A stretch of DNA of 64,000 nucleotides from Caenorhabditis elegans (taxonomy: Eukaryota; Nematoda; Chromadorea; Rhabditida; Rhabditidae). The stretch covers positions 1,674,001 through 1,738,000 of the forward strand of contig NC_003282.8 of NCBI RefSeq assembly GCF_000002985.6. Direction: 5' to 3'. The position numbers and the translations under genes were made by a program. This document shows positions 1-11,639 of this stretch, in pieces. The stretch's first letter is position 1. The number at the start of each line of letters is the position of its first letter. The notes beneath the pieces were generated by a model. The model made no database searches, was not told the DNA's origin, and was given only the letters and a program-made list of their open reading frames with translations.

Positions 1-2113
1 TGTCCTTTTTCTATGGTTTCCATTTTTATTGGCAATTGAACGAACCTACGCATCGCAGAATTACGAGTCCTATGAGACGAATGAATTTCCGACGTTTGTC
101 GAAATTTCGTGTGGAGTTATGTGGTTCCCGGTAGTTTCGGAGATCATAATTTTTGTGTTCACTTGGGGAATACCGTCGAATCTCCAGGCTTGCCAATACT
201 CACTTCTGCAGAAGACTAGTATGCAAAGAAACACGTGGTTTGTGATAATTGCCTCGTTTTCCGTGTGTTTCTCCGTTTTCTTCAAGTTACTGGAAATGGT
301 GAGTTTTGACCTCAAACAAGTTTTAGTTTTATTTTAAGAAATTCGGGTGAAAAATTTAAATTTTCAAAAAAAAATTTTGTTTCAAAAAAAGTGACTGAAA
401 ATTAAAAAAAAAAGTAATTTTGTTAAAACTGACGAAGTTTTTTTTAAAAAATGTCTTCTTTTTTAAATTTTCTGACGGAAATTTCCGTATTTAAATTTTA
501 CAAAATAATTTTGGCTGGAATTTTCGTATTTTTAATTACAACCTTCAAAAACAAAATACGATTTCAAAATTTCTGGCTTAAACTTTGGCGTAGGCTTAGG
601 TGTAGGCTTAGGCTCAGGCATAGGCTTAGGCTTAGGCGCAGGCTTAGGTTTATTCTCAAGCTTAGGCTTAGGCTCAAGCGAGGCTGGGAGGAGGGAAGGA
701 GAAATTTTTTCAGAATTTCTGGAATAAACCAAAAAAGGAAAAACGACGAAAAATGGGAGAGTTGATCTCAAATTTTCATTTTCACGAAATTTCAGCTGAA
801 AACTTTAATTTTATTATGCCTGAATAATTTCCCGCAAAATTCAAATTTCAAATTTTCAGAAAAAAATCCAAATTTGGAAATTTTCATATATTTTAAAATG
901 TTTTTAGAATCGGGAAATGATCTAAAAAATTTTTTTTATTTTTTAAATTTATTTAGATCATTTCCCGATTCTAAAAACATTTTAAAAGATATGAAAATTT
1001 CCAAATTTGGATTTTTTTCTGAAAATTTGAAATTTGAATTTCGCGGGAAATTAATCAGGCATAATAAAATTCAATTAGTTTTCTTTCAAAGTTCAAAACT
1101 GAAATTCTCAACCAAATTAATTTTTTTCAGAAAAACAAGGCAATGGAGATTCAATTGTACAATGATTACGTGTTCAGTGCCCGATTTCAAGTTCGTGAAA
1201 ATATCAAGACATGCCGATTTGCGTGCGGGCTCCTTCTCCTTTTCTTCACATTTTTCTTCATTTTCTTCATTTTCGATAGGAATTTGGAGACTAGCGATGA
1301 ATCTCGAATGGCTTCTGCGGCTAGAAGGGTAGGTTGGAAATATATAAAAATTTCAAAAATGTTTAATATTCTGAACAAAGTTATTCAGAAACCTTTTTTT
1401 TAAATTGTGCTGAAAATGTTCGAAGTGAGATATTTTTGAATTTCACGCTTTAAAAAAAATTTCAAATTTTTACTATTTTTTCAAAAATATTCAAACTTTA
1501 CAGTTAGACAATTAAAAAAGTTGTAATTAAAAAAATTCAAAAATTATGAAATAATTGAGTTTCGCGTCAAAATTTTTAATTTCCTGATTTGCTTTTCATG
1601 AAAAAATAAAAATTGCTTGAAGTGTTGAAAAAAAGGTCATAATTTTCTAATAGTTTTAAAAGAAAAAGTCCCTTTTCCCAATATCCAATATTTTTTCAGG
1701 AGTACTTATTTTTGATCTTCCCAATGTTTGCACTTGTTTATTCATTACACTTCTTAACCGCCAACTCTTCACTGTTTGAAACAGCCAAGCGAACTCTACA
1801 ACAGTACTACTATCAGGAACATGGTAAGCAACAGGGGTGGGCGCAAACGATTTTTTCCGGCAAATCGGCAAATTGCCGAAATTGCAAATTTCCGCCAATC
1901 GACAAATTACCGGAATTAAACATTTCCCTGTAAATTGGCAAACTGGGTACATTGCCGGAATTAGACATTTCCGGCGAATTGACAAACCGGCAAATTAACC
2001 GAATTAAAAATCCCCCTGGTTTAAATTGATTTTAATTAGTTTATTCTGCTGAAATTTAAAAATTTAACAGTTTTATAGGACGCCGTCTACGTGTCAAAAT
2101 CCGTGAATTTTAA
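1..2113 (+). CDS. Serpentine chemoreceptor, Sre-like, 5'-truncated by the window edge
   Basis: This is the 3' part of a seven-transmembrane chemoreceptor, expected in sensory-neuron membranes. Exons read by phase are 1(partial)-298, 1131-1328, 1700-1823 and 2079-2113, ending in TAA. The first exon is open from the window start and carries AIERTYAS followed by NYESYE, the ER/AS/YE pattern typical after TM3 of the Sre class. It is followed by two hydrophobic segments. Exon 2 contains NDYVFSARFQVRENIK, the cytoplasmic sequence usual before TM6 in this superfamily, then a Phe-rich membrane segment. Exon 3 is the last membrane helix. The tail is EHGRRLRVKIREF. All junctions keep frame (phases 0, 0, 1). 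Assignment to Sre rather than Sra, Srab or Srb is from motif memory. The gene is convergent with the next one. Confidence 0.72.
590..684 (+). repeat. Degenerate TTAGGC array
   Basis: About 95 bases of imperfect TTAGGC units, with variants such as TCAGGC and GCAGGC, lie in intron 1 of the chemoreceptor. The unit is the nematode telomere repeat. It is degenerate and intronic, so this is an interstitial array. Confidence 0.9.
806..1073. repeat. Intronic palindrome
   Basis: Two arms of about 120 bases are reverse complements around a spacer near 940. For example, ATCGGGAAATGATCTAAA on the left is mirrored by TTTAGATCATTTCCCGAT on the right, and the outer ends read TTATGCCTGA and TCAGGCATAA. It lies inside chemoreceptor intron 1 and could be a small foldback element. 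Confidence 0.8.
1850..2010. repeat. GGCAAATTGCCGG-type repeat copy
   Basis: Many copies of GGCAAAT, TTGCCGAA and ACATTTCCGG-like motifs fill chemoreceptor intron 3, beside GGGTGGGCGCAAACGATTTT. It belongs to the same family as the copy at 40,464-40,809, where both ends can be seen. Confidence 0.8.
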
Positions 2114-2346
2114 ATTCTATATTTTATTTTATTGGGACAAAAAAATCAATGTTATACATTTTGTGCATTATCGATTATTCACGAAGTTACAGAACGAATG
2201 CTCGAATAATGATGATCTTTATGCCCCGTGGCACACTACCCGACTAACCTGTGATCTACATACATACATACAATTAATTGACATATTTTTGTAAAATTTC
2301 ATGAAAATACATATTTTTCTTGTATATACATATTTTTGAAATTGAG

Positions 2347-2352
2347 AATAAA
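2347..2352 (+). terminator. Poly(A) signal AATAAA of the chemoreceptor gene
   Basis: A perfect AATAAA lies 234 bases beyond the TAA stop at 2111-2113. Confidence 0.55.
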
Positions 2353-2627
2353 TTATTATTATTTTTTAATTTCTGGCTGAAAATATATACTTGAACGCTT
2401 AGAAATTTCGAAAAATCTTTGAAAAAATTTAAATTTAAATTTCCCGCCAAAATTATTCGAACATTTTGTAAAAATTTCTAATCTAAAAATGTAGTATTTC
2501 TTGTCAAAATATTACGCATTCTGAAATTTCGTGAAACTTGTTCCAATTTTTTTCCAAAATTTTTTAGAACCATTGAAATTTCAGAAGCCACAACAATAAC
2601 CACAAACTACAATATTTATAGAAATAA

Positions 2628-2633
2628 TTTTAT
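2628..2633 (-). terminator. Poly(A) signal AATAAA of the peptide GPCR gene
   Basis: TTTATT on the + strand reads AATAAA on the - strand, about 87 bases beyond the TGA stop at 2720-2722. Confidence 0.6.
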
Positions 2634-2719
2634 TATTATTATTATTATTAAAACACACCCTGTTTGAGAAGTACCAACCAAAAAATACCGAAAAAATGAA
2701 CAAAAATTCCAAAAAACTA

Positions 2720-5700
2720 TCACAAAAGAGTCTCGTAAGGAGAATTTAAGGAGCATTTGTGCTTATTCCGAGGCTCCGAAATTGTGGCAATCGGCATTGT
2801 TTCAGAATGATTTGCATCTCCTCTACTCTGAAAAAATACTATTAATTGAAAATTGAGAAAAAATCGACAAAAATCCAATTTATTTGAAGCCTAAAATATA
2901 TTAAAACTATTTAATCAATAAGTGGAAAAATTATTTACAAAAGTTGATAAGATCGATAACTAGGCTTAGCCTTAGGCTTAGTCTTAGGCTTAGGCTTAGG
3001 CTTAGGTTTAGGCTTACGCTATGGCTTAGGCTTAGGCTTACGCTTTGTCTTAGGCTTAGGCTTAGGCTTAGGCTACAACTACAGAATTCAATTATATGGA
3101 AAACAGTCAAAAGTCCAAAAAAATCAATAAAGTCGAAAAAATCGATAATTACCATTTCAATTTCGAATCAATTTTATCCAAAATTTAAAAAATCTCACCA
3201 AAAAGCTCGTGTCGGTTTCCACGGATTTCAGACGTTCCACGTATTTTTCGTCTGCTCTCGGGTTCTGAAAATATTAGCGACTTTATTAAACAATTTTCAA
3301 AATTAACAACAAAAAATTTGGAAAAAAAGGAGCCGATAGAAAACTCACACATGGAACACAGAGTCGTTTGAAACGACACAGAATTTCACGGCGAAGAACT
3401 GGCTGACAGTACAGGTAAATTGGAAGGCGGGCGGCGCAAGCCATTGTTGTGAGCAGGGATACCAAATCGATTAGTACGATGTATAGGCTGAAAATTTTCG
3501 AGATTTTAGGATTAGGAAGTCTATATAAAAAAAGGTTTAAAATTTAAATTTAAAATTTAATTTGACAGCTCATAACTCAGCTGTACTGGATTTTATCAAA
3601 AAGTTGTCAATTAACAACATGTGCATGAAATCTTGTTCTATAATCAAAAACTAACCATTATTGTTGTATTTTAAATGAACCGTGATATGAAACACCAAAG
3701 TTAAAGAGTACAAAATATGGTGCATAGACCATTATTACATTTGACAGCTCATAACTCGACTAGATATAGTTTTATTAAAAATTTGCAATTAACAAAATTT
3801 GCGTTAGATCTTTTTCAATAATTTTGTACTTTGGAACTTTTTGATATTTTTCACGTAAACCAGAATATTTTCAATTAATGTAGAGAGAGTCCTAGATGCA
3901 CCATCTCGGCATTCAGAGGCAACTTCCTGCCACACTTTGGCAACTTATTTAGTGCCACTAAAATAAGTTGCCGAATTGCTGGCAGGAAGTTGGCGAGTTG
4001 TTGGCAGGAAGTTGCCACGTAGTGGCAGCAAGTGGGAAAGAAGGCTCAGCAACATCTAAATGTTGGCAGGAATGTGCAAAAGTTTGGCGGGAAGTTGCAA
4101 GTAAGCAAAGTTTGGCAGAAAGTTGCCTCTGAATGCCGAGATGACAAAAATATGTATTTTAATACATTTTGCAAAATAACACCCCAAACGGCAAAATGAC
4201 AATTTTCCAAAAATGAAAATTTCCGGCAAATCGGCAAACCGGCAAATTGCCGTTTTGCCGAACTCGTCGAAAAATTCCGGAAAATTAACAATTTGGTGAA
4301 AATGAAAATTTCAGGCAAATCAGCAATCCGGCAATTTTCCGATTTGTCGAAAACTTTCGGAACGGCAAATTGACAATTTGCCGAAAATGAACATTTCCGG
4401 CAAATCGGCAAAGTGCCGGAACTGAAATTTCCCGCCAAATCGGCAAACCGGCAATTTTCCGACTTGCCGAATTTGTCGAAAATTTCTGGAACGGCAACTT
4501 GACAATTTGCCGAAAAAAAAAAATTCCGACAAATCGGCAATTCGCTGGAGACAAAAAATTCCGACAAATCGGCAGTTTTCCGAATTGCCGAATTTGCCAA
4601 AACATTTCGGCCGAATTTGTCGAACATTTCTGGAACGGCAAATTGATAATTTGCCGAAAATAAAAAATTTTGGCAAATCGACAACTTGCCGGAATTGAAA
4701 ATTTCCGGCGAATTTGCGAATTGCCGAAATTAAAAAATCCCGGTAAATTGGCAAACAGGCAGTTTGCCGATTTGCCGATCTTGCCGGAGAAAATTTGCCT
4801 TGCCGAGCGGCAATTGTCGCTCACCCTTGCCCCAGAAGATAAACTGGTGAAGCTGAGAAAAAATTGATTACTTTTTTGTCGATGCACCATAACATTAATC
4901 TCAATTGAATCATCAAACCTACTCTGGATAGTCCACGACAAGCTCATTATTAGTCTGCTCCAGCGATGTCAGTGTCACATTGATAATATTCGACACAAGA
5001 TAACAACATCCAACCATCACCAGTGTCCTAGTAGCAGCACGGGCACTTGCCTGAAAAATTCAATTTTCTACAAAGCTACTATCCCCTTAAAACACAACCT
5101 TTCTCTTCTGCAAATCCTCAGTATTCCCATTAGTGACAAGGCATACTGTGGCAGTTGTGTAGGTCGTCAGTGCTTTCACAATTCGGACGTTCAGGTAGAG
5201 AAGGATAAAGAATGGGGCAAAGACTGTCACAAAGTTCCGGTACCAGAAACGGAAAAGGTAATGGTATTGAGTTTCCAGTACGAACGGGCGGAATTTCATG
5301 GTGGTTGCCATCATTTGACCCTCACATTGCTCATGGTGCACGAGCTGGAAAAATATATACTGCATCACCAGGCGGCAGGATGAAGGCAGTGCCTGCCTAG
5401 CCGCAAAATTAGGGCTCACATGTGGGCAAAACGATCCGAATCTCATAAGCGATGCGCGGAGCCAATTTGCACCAAATAGTGCCATACCCTATCGCACTAT
5501 CTGGTGCAAAAGCGTCCGACACTTTTTGGGCTCCACGCGCGTCGCTTTAAAGGTTTGGGTCGCGGCGTGAGAGCGGCGTGGGAGCCCTATCCAAAATATA
5601 GAAAACTGCGAATTGAGCAGTGCATAAATAGTAGGTATGCAAGTAGGTAAGTAGGTAGGCACATAGGTACCTTCGTGAGACCTACCTCAAACTCAATGGA

Positions 5701-8159
5701 AATGGTCCCTTTGCTCACAACTCCAAGAAATACTGCACATAGCGCAATGAATGATCGATTTCTAAAATTTGCATGTTTTTTTTTAAATTTCAACTCTTTT
5801 TTTTCCAAACATACTTCTGTGCAAATCTAAGATACGGAGAGTTTAGCGTGGCACAGTAACGTTCAAACGAGGCCGCAACAATAAGAAAGGAGGATGACGT
5901 CATCGCAATATGGGATACTGTCAATATGGGGATCATATAGGTGTACCTGTAAAATTTTTATGGTTTTTACCAAAAACATTGGGAGGAGTGACAAACCAAA
6001 TATTGACCAATATTGGTGACATTAGAACATCGGATAATACATTAACCGACATTAGCATTATATAGGCCATTGAGACGAAAATATCAAAAAAGGCAAGTAG
6101 CATCATGAATAGGTTTTCACGGCGGTGGCGGCGGCTGGAAATAAATATGAAATAGAAGATTTGGGATCACTGTTATTCTTAGATGTTTTACCCGATCATT
6201 TGTTATTGGTTGATGAAAACCCATATATTCTTTAAATTGCACTACGTACTAATTTCGGGATCAGCCAATTTTGTCTGTTACTCTTTTAAAAAAAATTAAT
6301 TCACGTTACAACTAAAATCTTTATCATCATTACTACATACAGTGCGCCCAACTTCTATAGCGCACCCCTATTTTATTTCGCTTTTCACCACTTTCTGACA
6401 CTTTTTACAAACAACTGCTAATGCGATTTGATTTCAAATGTCCAAAATTTTTATAAAAAATTCAATAGACTGAGGAGTCAATTTTCAAAAGAAGTATATC
6501 CGTGGAAACTCGTAGGATCTCTAAAATTGTCCTGAAACGCCTAACTTTATGTTAGAGGCCCCTGCGCGGCGCCCAGTACTTGAATCAGCACCATAATTAA
6601 CCAAGATGATCTAATACGTTCACTTGTTGCTGGAAAACTTTTTTTTTACGTCCTACGTGTCATATTGTGGATAAAGGTTTATGTTGTTTTCACAAGTGTT
6701 TCTTAATGATATATAATTTAACCAGCCGCCGACCGCGCCTACGGCGCGGGCAACGACTGGCGGCATTCAAATGGTTTGACACATATATAATATTTTCAAT
6801 CACTCAAAAACTTCTCATTATGGAAAATTGATACACTGAAAACATTGAAGCTATGAATATCTTATCAATTAACATTGTTATTTGTATGTATTTTTTTATG
6901 ATATCAAAAATTCACAAATACATAGATACATTCACAGAAGAACTTTATGTTACTTTTTTACCAAGACAGTAGTCTTACAGTACCACTACACTAACTTACA
7001 TTGTCCCTCACCAAGTCCAGGCCTAAAGGTCAAAACTGGAATTTTCCAAAACTACAGTAACCCTACCGTAATCCTACAGTACCCCTATAGTACCACTACA
7101 GTACCTTGACATTACCCCTCCCCCACCAATCACCAAATGTTGTTTTCAAAAAATTAAATTTTGAATTCTCGCCAAAATGTTTTCAAAAAATTAAATTTTG
7201 AATTCCCGCCAAAATGATTCCAAAAAATTAAAATTTGAATTCCCGCCAAAATGTTTTCAAAAAATTAAATTTTGAATTCTCGCCAAAATGTTTTCAAAAA
7301 ATTAAAATTTGAATTCCCGCCAAAATGTTTTCAAAAAATTAAATTTTGAATTCCCGCCAAAATGTTTTTAAAAAATTTTAATTTTAATTCCCGCCAAAAT
7401 GTTTTCGAAGAGTGAGTGGTTAATCGCGTACCTCGATCGATGTCGGGTGCGCATTCATCATAAGTAGCCTCAAAATGTTCTAAAATAATTTCTTGCGCTG
7501 AAAATTGTGACGTCACCCGTGACGTCAGAGACAAACGGAATAGCGCTTTATATATAGTAATGATGATGTCTAAATAACATAGCATACCAACACCAAATCT
7601 ACCATAAACATTACACAGATGTTCTAAATTCGTTAATGTAGTATGGTCCTGTTTGCACACAAATGTTTTATCTATAGTTTCATCTATGCGGTCTGTCTGC
7701 TGCCGGAATTGTGTGACGTGCACTCTTCACTCTTCGCAAAAATTCCCGCATTTTTTTGTAGATCAAGCCGTAATGGGACAGCCTGACACCATGTTTAATT
7801 GTGTTTAATTTAAAATAACACACTAATTAATAAAGGTTAAACACCAAGCTCAAACTTTACTGTATGTATATAATATTCAGGACATATATACGTTGTCTAT
7901 GTAATAATATATGTGCAATATTTTATACAAAGTTCCACTGTTGACCCATATGTTCTCTTACTCACCTTGTGACAAATAACCAAAACAGGAAAATATTCTC
8001 AATCATTGAAATAAATGAAATAGTCGAGCCGAATATCGAAACCATCCAGAATCTCATGACAAGCATATGGGGTTGCATGACTTCATAGATACAGTCATCT
8101 TCAATTTCTGTCTCATTTCCCGAAGTGGACGGTATTGTGGAGTTGAGGGGTAAATCCAT
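2720..8159 (-). CDS. Rhodopsin-class peptide GPCR, FMRFamide-receptor-like (FRPR/DMSR type)
   Basis: Nine exons, 408 aa: 8159-7966, 6134-5997, 5946-5815, 5761-5686, 5344-5099, 5050-4923, 3487-3349, 3264-3199 and 2827-2720. The ATG follows a TTTCAG acceptor directly, suggesting trans-splicing or a 5'-UTR intron. The N-terminus is extracellular with N-x-S/T sites (NSTI, NETE). TM1 is about 36-63. TM3 ends in ERY (139-141), the DRY equivalent. Exon 5 carries the long second extracellular loop with a Cys and TM5 containing FAPFFILLYLN. TM7 ends in RLPIYLYCQPVLRREI, the usual nematode FRPR signature in place of NPxxY. The Cys-containing, hydrophilic tail is about 65 aa. This should be a neuronal receptor for an RFamide-like or myosuppressin-like peptide; the ligand cannot be read from sequence. 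Two donors are weak (GTTTGT after exon 2, GTTGTG after exon 5) but are the only ones that keep frame. Confidence 0.85.
2960..3078 (+). repeat. Degenerate TTAGGC array in the GPCR gene
   Basis: About 18 imperfect TTAGGC units, with variants TTACGC and TTTGTC, lie in the last intron of the GPCR gene (2828-3198). Confidence 0.9.
3903..4142. mobile_element. MITE-like element with 23-base terminal inverted repeats
   Basis: The left end reads ATCTCGGCATTCAGAGGCAA and the right end is its reverse complement, TTGCCTCTGAATGCCGAGAT. The 240-base interior repeats GGCAGGAAGTTG several times. No ORF. It lies in the GPCR intron between 3487 and 4923. Confidence 0.75.
4197..4812. repeat. Expanded GGCAAATTGCCGG-type repeat
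   Basis: About 600 bases of alternating GGCAAATCGGCAAA and TTTGCCGATTTG motifs, each near-palindromic. All long ORFs here (up to 220 codons on the - strand) are products of this repeat, rich in CRFA and NLPICR strings. They are not counted as genes. Confidence 0.85.
6135..7965. other. Long first intron of the GPCR gene
   Basis: This 1.8-kb intron separates exon 1 (TM1) from exon 2 and is far longer than the other introns here. I see no exon that would keep phase. It holds a CTACAGTA-rich patch (about 6955-7110), a 37-base minisatellite (7137-7400) and a GGGACAGCCTG repeat fragment (7735-7795). Confidence 0.7.
7137..7400. repeat. 37-base minisatellite, about seven copies
   Basis: The unit begins AAAATGTTTTCAAAAAATTA and ends TTGAATTCCCGCC. 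Seven copies in direct tandem differ by a few substitutions (CTCGCC/CCCGCC, ATTCC/TTTTC). Confidence 0.9.
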
Positions 8160-8528
8160 CTGAAACCAAAATTGTATGAGATGAGGAGAAACCTATCAAA
8201 ATAGAAGATGAAAAGAATAAAATAACACAAAAATAAAAAAAAAACACAGAAAAAGAATTCGATTCACACACAAGGTTTGATGGCTTGCAGGAAAGAATGG
8301 AATTCAATTTGTGAAGCTCTGGAGTTGTTCCCAACAAAATAAGAGTGAGAATAAGAAAAGGGTATGAAGGAGGAACACTTGGATGATCATGATGAAGTTT
8401 TTTAGAGGGTTCTGTGGTTTCTGGGTTTCCATTAAGAAACTTTTCTAGGTTCACGCCCTTGGAATTTGGGAGGAATTTGGAGGTTTTGGGTTTCGAGGCA
8501 CTTGGAAAATGTTTAGATATGTTCGACT
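8160..8528 (-). promoter_or_regulatory. 5' flank of the peptide GPCR gene
   Basis: This is about 370 bases upstream of the GPCR ATG. The acceptor immediately before the ATG means the true transcript start lies upstream. No TATA box or recognised operator is visible. The ORFs here have no homology I recognise. Confidence 0.35.
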
Positions 8529-8962
8529 GAAAAATGCAACGATTTTTTTCGGGAAATTGGCAAATTGCCAGAATTGAACATTTCCGGCAAATTGCCGATT
8601 TGCTGAATTTTGCCGAAACACGGTAATTCGGTAAAACATTTTTTTTGGAAACTTCAGAAATTCAATTTTAATCGGCAAAATTGTATATGAATGTTCCTAC
8701 ATTTATTTTGAGAAGTAAGCGAATTCTACCAAAATATCTAACATAAAGAAAACGGGGGAAAACTTCAAAAAAGCACAGTTTTAGGCGTTTCCGTCTTATA
8801 AAAAATCCCTCTAAACACTTCCGGCAAATTGATATCCGGCAAACGGCAAACCGGCAAATTACCAGAATTTAAAATTCGCGGCAAATCGACAATTTGCCGG
8901 AATGAAAAATTTCCGGCAAATTTGCAAACCTCCAATTTGCCGATTTGCAAAATTTGCCGACG
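8529..8962. repeat. GGCAAATTGCCGG-type repeat copy
   Basis: Both flanks of GGCAAAT/TTGCCG motifs surround the family's conserved middle: GCAAAATTGTA, AATGTTCCTACAT, GCGTTTCCGTCTTAT and CTCTAAACACTTCCGGC. It is recognisable by comparison with 40,464-40,809. Confidence 0.8.
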
Positions 8963-10360
8963 AAAAATTTGCCCAACTGCTTTTTAAAAAAAATTTCTGC
9001 ATGAAAAAATTAGCACACTTTTTTGAAGTGTCGCATTGGTTTTATAGTGTTTAGTAAACAATAAAAACCATTTGAGAAATTTTCAAAAAAAAATTATGAA
9101 AAAATCTGAAATTTTCAGTTAAATTTTTTATAATATAAACAATGGTCGAAAAAAAAGATTCACCAAGTTTTTTAATTAAATTGAAACAAATTCCATTAAA
9201 AAAAAAGAAAAAAAAATCAAAATTAACAATTTTCAGGGAATTAAGAAAATCGGAAAATCAAAAAAAAAATTTCGTCAAAATTTTCTGATTTTTTATATTT
9301 TTTTAAAATTTGATATTTAAGAAAATATAAAATTTTGGCTTTTATGAATTTTTGATATATATTTTTTTACAAATTTTAAAAATTAAAAAAAAATTCCAAA
9401 ATAAACAATTTAATTTTGAAAACGAAAAATTGAGCAATTTTCGAAAAAAAAAACGATTTTTACGGTAAAAGAAAAGTTGATTTGTTTTTATATATTTCTT
9501 GAAAAATCAAATAAAAAAATTAATGAAAAATTAATTTAAATTTTTTTTTTCGAAAATTAAAGGCTTCTCATCAGTTTTCAGTCGGCATGGACAGGCACAG
9601 CGCCGCCGCGCCTGCCTGCTTGAGGCACATTCCTAGGGTTTATTAATGTGAATAAATCAAAAATCAAAATAACCAGAGCATGTTTTTCAAGCATTATTTG
9701 GAATTTGCATTCTTTATGTAAATACTGAGGATGTCCGGCGCGATCTCTCTTTTTCAGTGAAAACAGGAGAAAAAAATGCAATAACAAAAAGAGTCATTGT
9801 ATGAATTATTGATGTATCTGTTGCGAATCCAAGATTTTCTGCATTTCCAAAGTATAGTTAATATGTGATTTCTCAACAAAAAAAGACTGCCTACCTACCT
9901 ACCTATCGCCTTAATTTTGTTGGAGGTTTGAGTAAAAAGTAGGCACAACGTAGGCATAGGTAGGCGAAAGGCAATATGAGGTTTTTTTTTGAAGAGCTAT
10001 TTTTATTCTAAATTTTGAAAAGGTGATTAACATGTTCCCACGTTAAGCTTTGTCTCTGCTTGGGGCGATGTTAGTCATTAATTCGGATAGGGACAAGTGA
10101 TCGAAAATCACTGAAAAAACTTGAATTGAAAGATGCATGTATGATTTTTTGATATTCTTTTAAAAATGGACTGCCTTTTTTTAAAACTTGAATATTTTGT
10201 ATTTTTAAATTACAGAAAAAAAATTTTAAATTTTCAGAATTTGTTTTTTAAGATTTTTTTTCCAGTAAAAAGCTGAAACACTTCTCCATCGAAAATATCT
10301 TAAACAAAATTTTCAGAAACATTGACAAACGATTTCAATGTCTAAATCAGGCAGGAGTGG
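8963..10360. other. AT-rich gene-free stretch
   Basis: Mostly A and T runs. A GC-rich patch at 9580-9650 contains GCGCCGCCGCGCCTGCCTGC. CCTACCTACCTA and AGGTAGGC motifs lie at 9885-9970. I see no gene or RNA. Confidence 0.6.
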
Positions 10361-10692
10361 GCGGCAAAAGATTTTGCCAGCAAATTCGGCAAATCGGCAA
10401 ATCGCCGGAATTGGAAATCGGCAAAATTGTACGCATTCTATGAGCGTTCCTACATCTTTTTTGAAAAGTAAGCAAATTCTATGAAAATGTCTAAAAGGCA
10501 CTGTTTTAAGTGTTTCCGTCTTGTGAAAAACAATCTCTAAAAAAAATTAAATTTTCCGGCAAACCGGCAATCCGGTGAATTACCGGAATTGAACAATTCC
10601 GGCAAATCGGCAAAACCGGCAATTTGCCGATTTGCCAAGACCAAAAAAATTTTTCGACCAAAAAAAGTTGCCGAAATGCAATTGTCCACTCC
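10361..10692. repeat. GGCAAATTGCCGG-type repeat copy
   Basis: It starts with AGGAGTGGGCGGCAAAAG, close to the family end AGGCGTGGGCGGCAA, and ends near GTCCACTCCT. It has the conserved middle GTACGCATTCTATGAGCGTT. Confidence 0.8.
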
Positions 10693-11639
10693 TTATAAAG
10701 TGCAATCTTGATATCATAGTTTTTTGAAAAGTTGAGAACAATTTGAAACGAAAAAATCTGGCATTATTTCAGTCAAAAAATATTTTTTTTTCAAATAGAT
10801 GGTTTAATAACTTTAGAAACAATTTTGGATAAGTTCAATTTTTCTGAAAATTGTTTTTTTTTTCAAAAAATTTTGTGAAAATTGTTTTTGTGAATCATCA
10901 ATGTTTAAATTGACTTTTTCAGTATATACCAAAAAATTATAATATTTTCAGCAAAAAAAAACGATTCAAAAAATGCGAGGGAATTCCCCCGCAGACACAT
11001 ATTCCGGGAAAAGTATAATACATCGGCTTTTTCCACGAACATTACTAATTTTTAGGAATTTCTTTTGTTATATTTTGTGTATATATCGGCTTGCCTACTA
11101 GGTCATCTATGCCTGCCTGCGTACCTCCATTTTTTGATAAAAATACAAAAAAAAGATATTCAAACTGCGAATAATTGAGCTAGGCATGTAGACATGAAAA
11201 CGTGCCTGCCTACCATTTGAAACCCCAGAAAACAATGCTGAAACCTAATAACTTGCTTATTGTCTAGAGGCTTTTTGCTTTCTCACGGATATCATTATGC
11301 CCAAGCTTAAAATATATTTTGGAATAAAGTTTTATAATAAAAAAATAAAAAAACTTTGAGGTTAAACCTTCACGTTTTCGATTCTCTGAATTTTCAAATT
11401 TTGTGGTGACAAACTCTCAAAACTAATAAAAACAGCCCGTTCTTCGAGGTAAGCCAGGAAGAGAAAAGAAACATGGAATCTATCATAAAAGAGCCAATGA
11501 TGATTATAGGTGTATGCTGCGTTGAAATATTACAGAGCAGCATGTTTTAATGTAACGACTCTTGGATTTTGAAATTTAGGGGTCAAAAATCTAATTTCAA
11601 TCTTAGAAACACCTAATATCGTTTTTAAAACAGAAAAAA
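10693..11639. other. AT-rich gene-free stretch
   Basis: There is an AGGCATGTAGACATG/CCTGCCTACC patch at 11,085-11,215. Nothing else is recognised. Confidence 0.55.

Larger units (their letters stand above)
2114..2719. other. Convergent intergenic region with both poly(A) sites
   Basis: This is a 606-base AT-rich gap between two gene 3' ends. I see no coding sequence. AATAAA at 2347-2352 serves the + strand gene. TTTATT at 2628-2633 is AATAAA for the - strand gene. A short ATT trinucleotide run follows at 2631-2650. Confidence 0.7.

Noticed and set aside
4046..4947. ORFs of 144-220 codons on the - strand
   Set aside because: They are translations of the GGCAAATTGCCGG repeat, with reiterated NLPICRKFSF-type strings in three frames, inside a GPCR intron.
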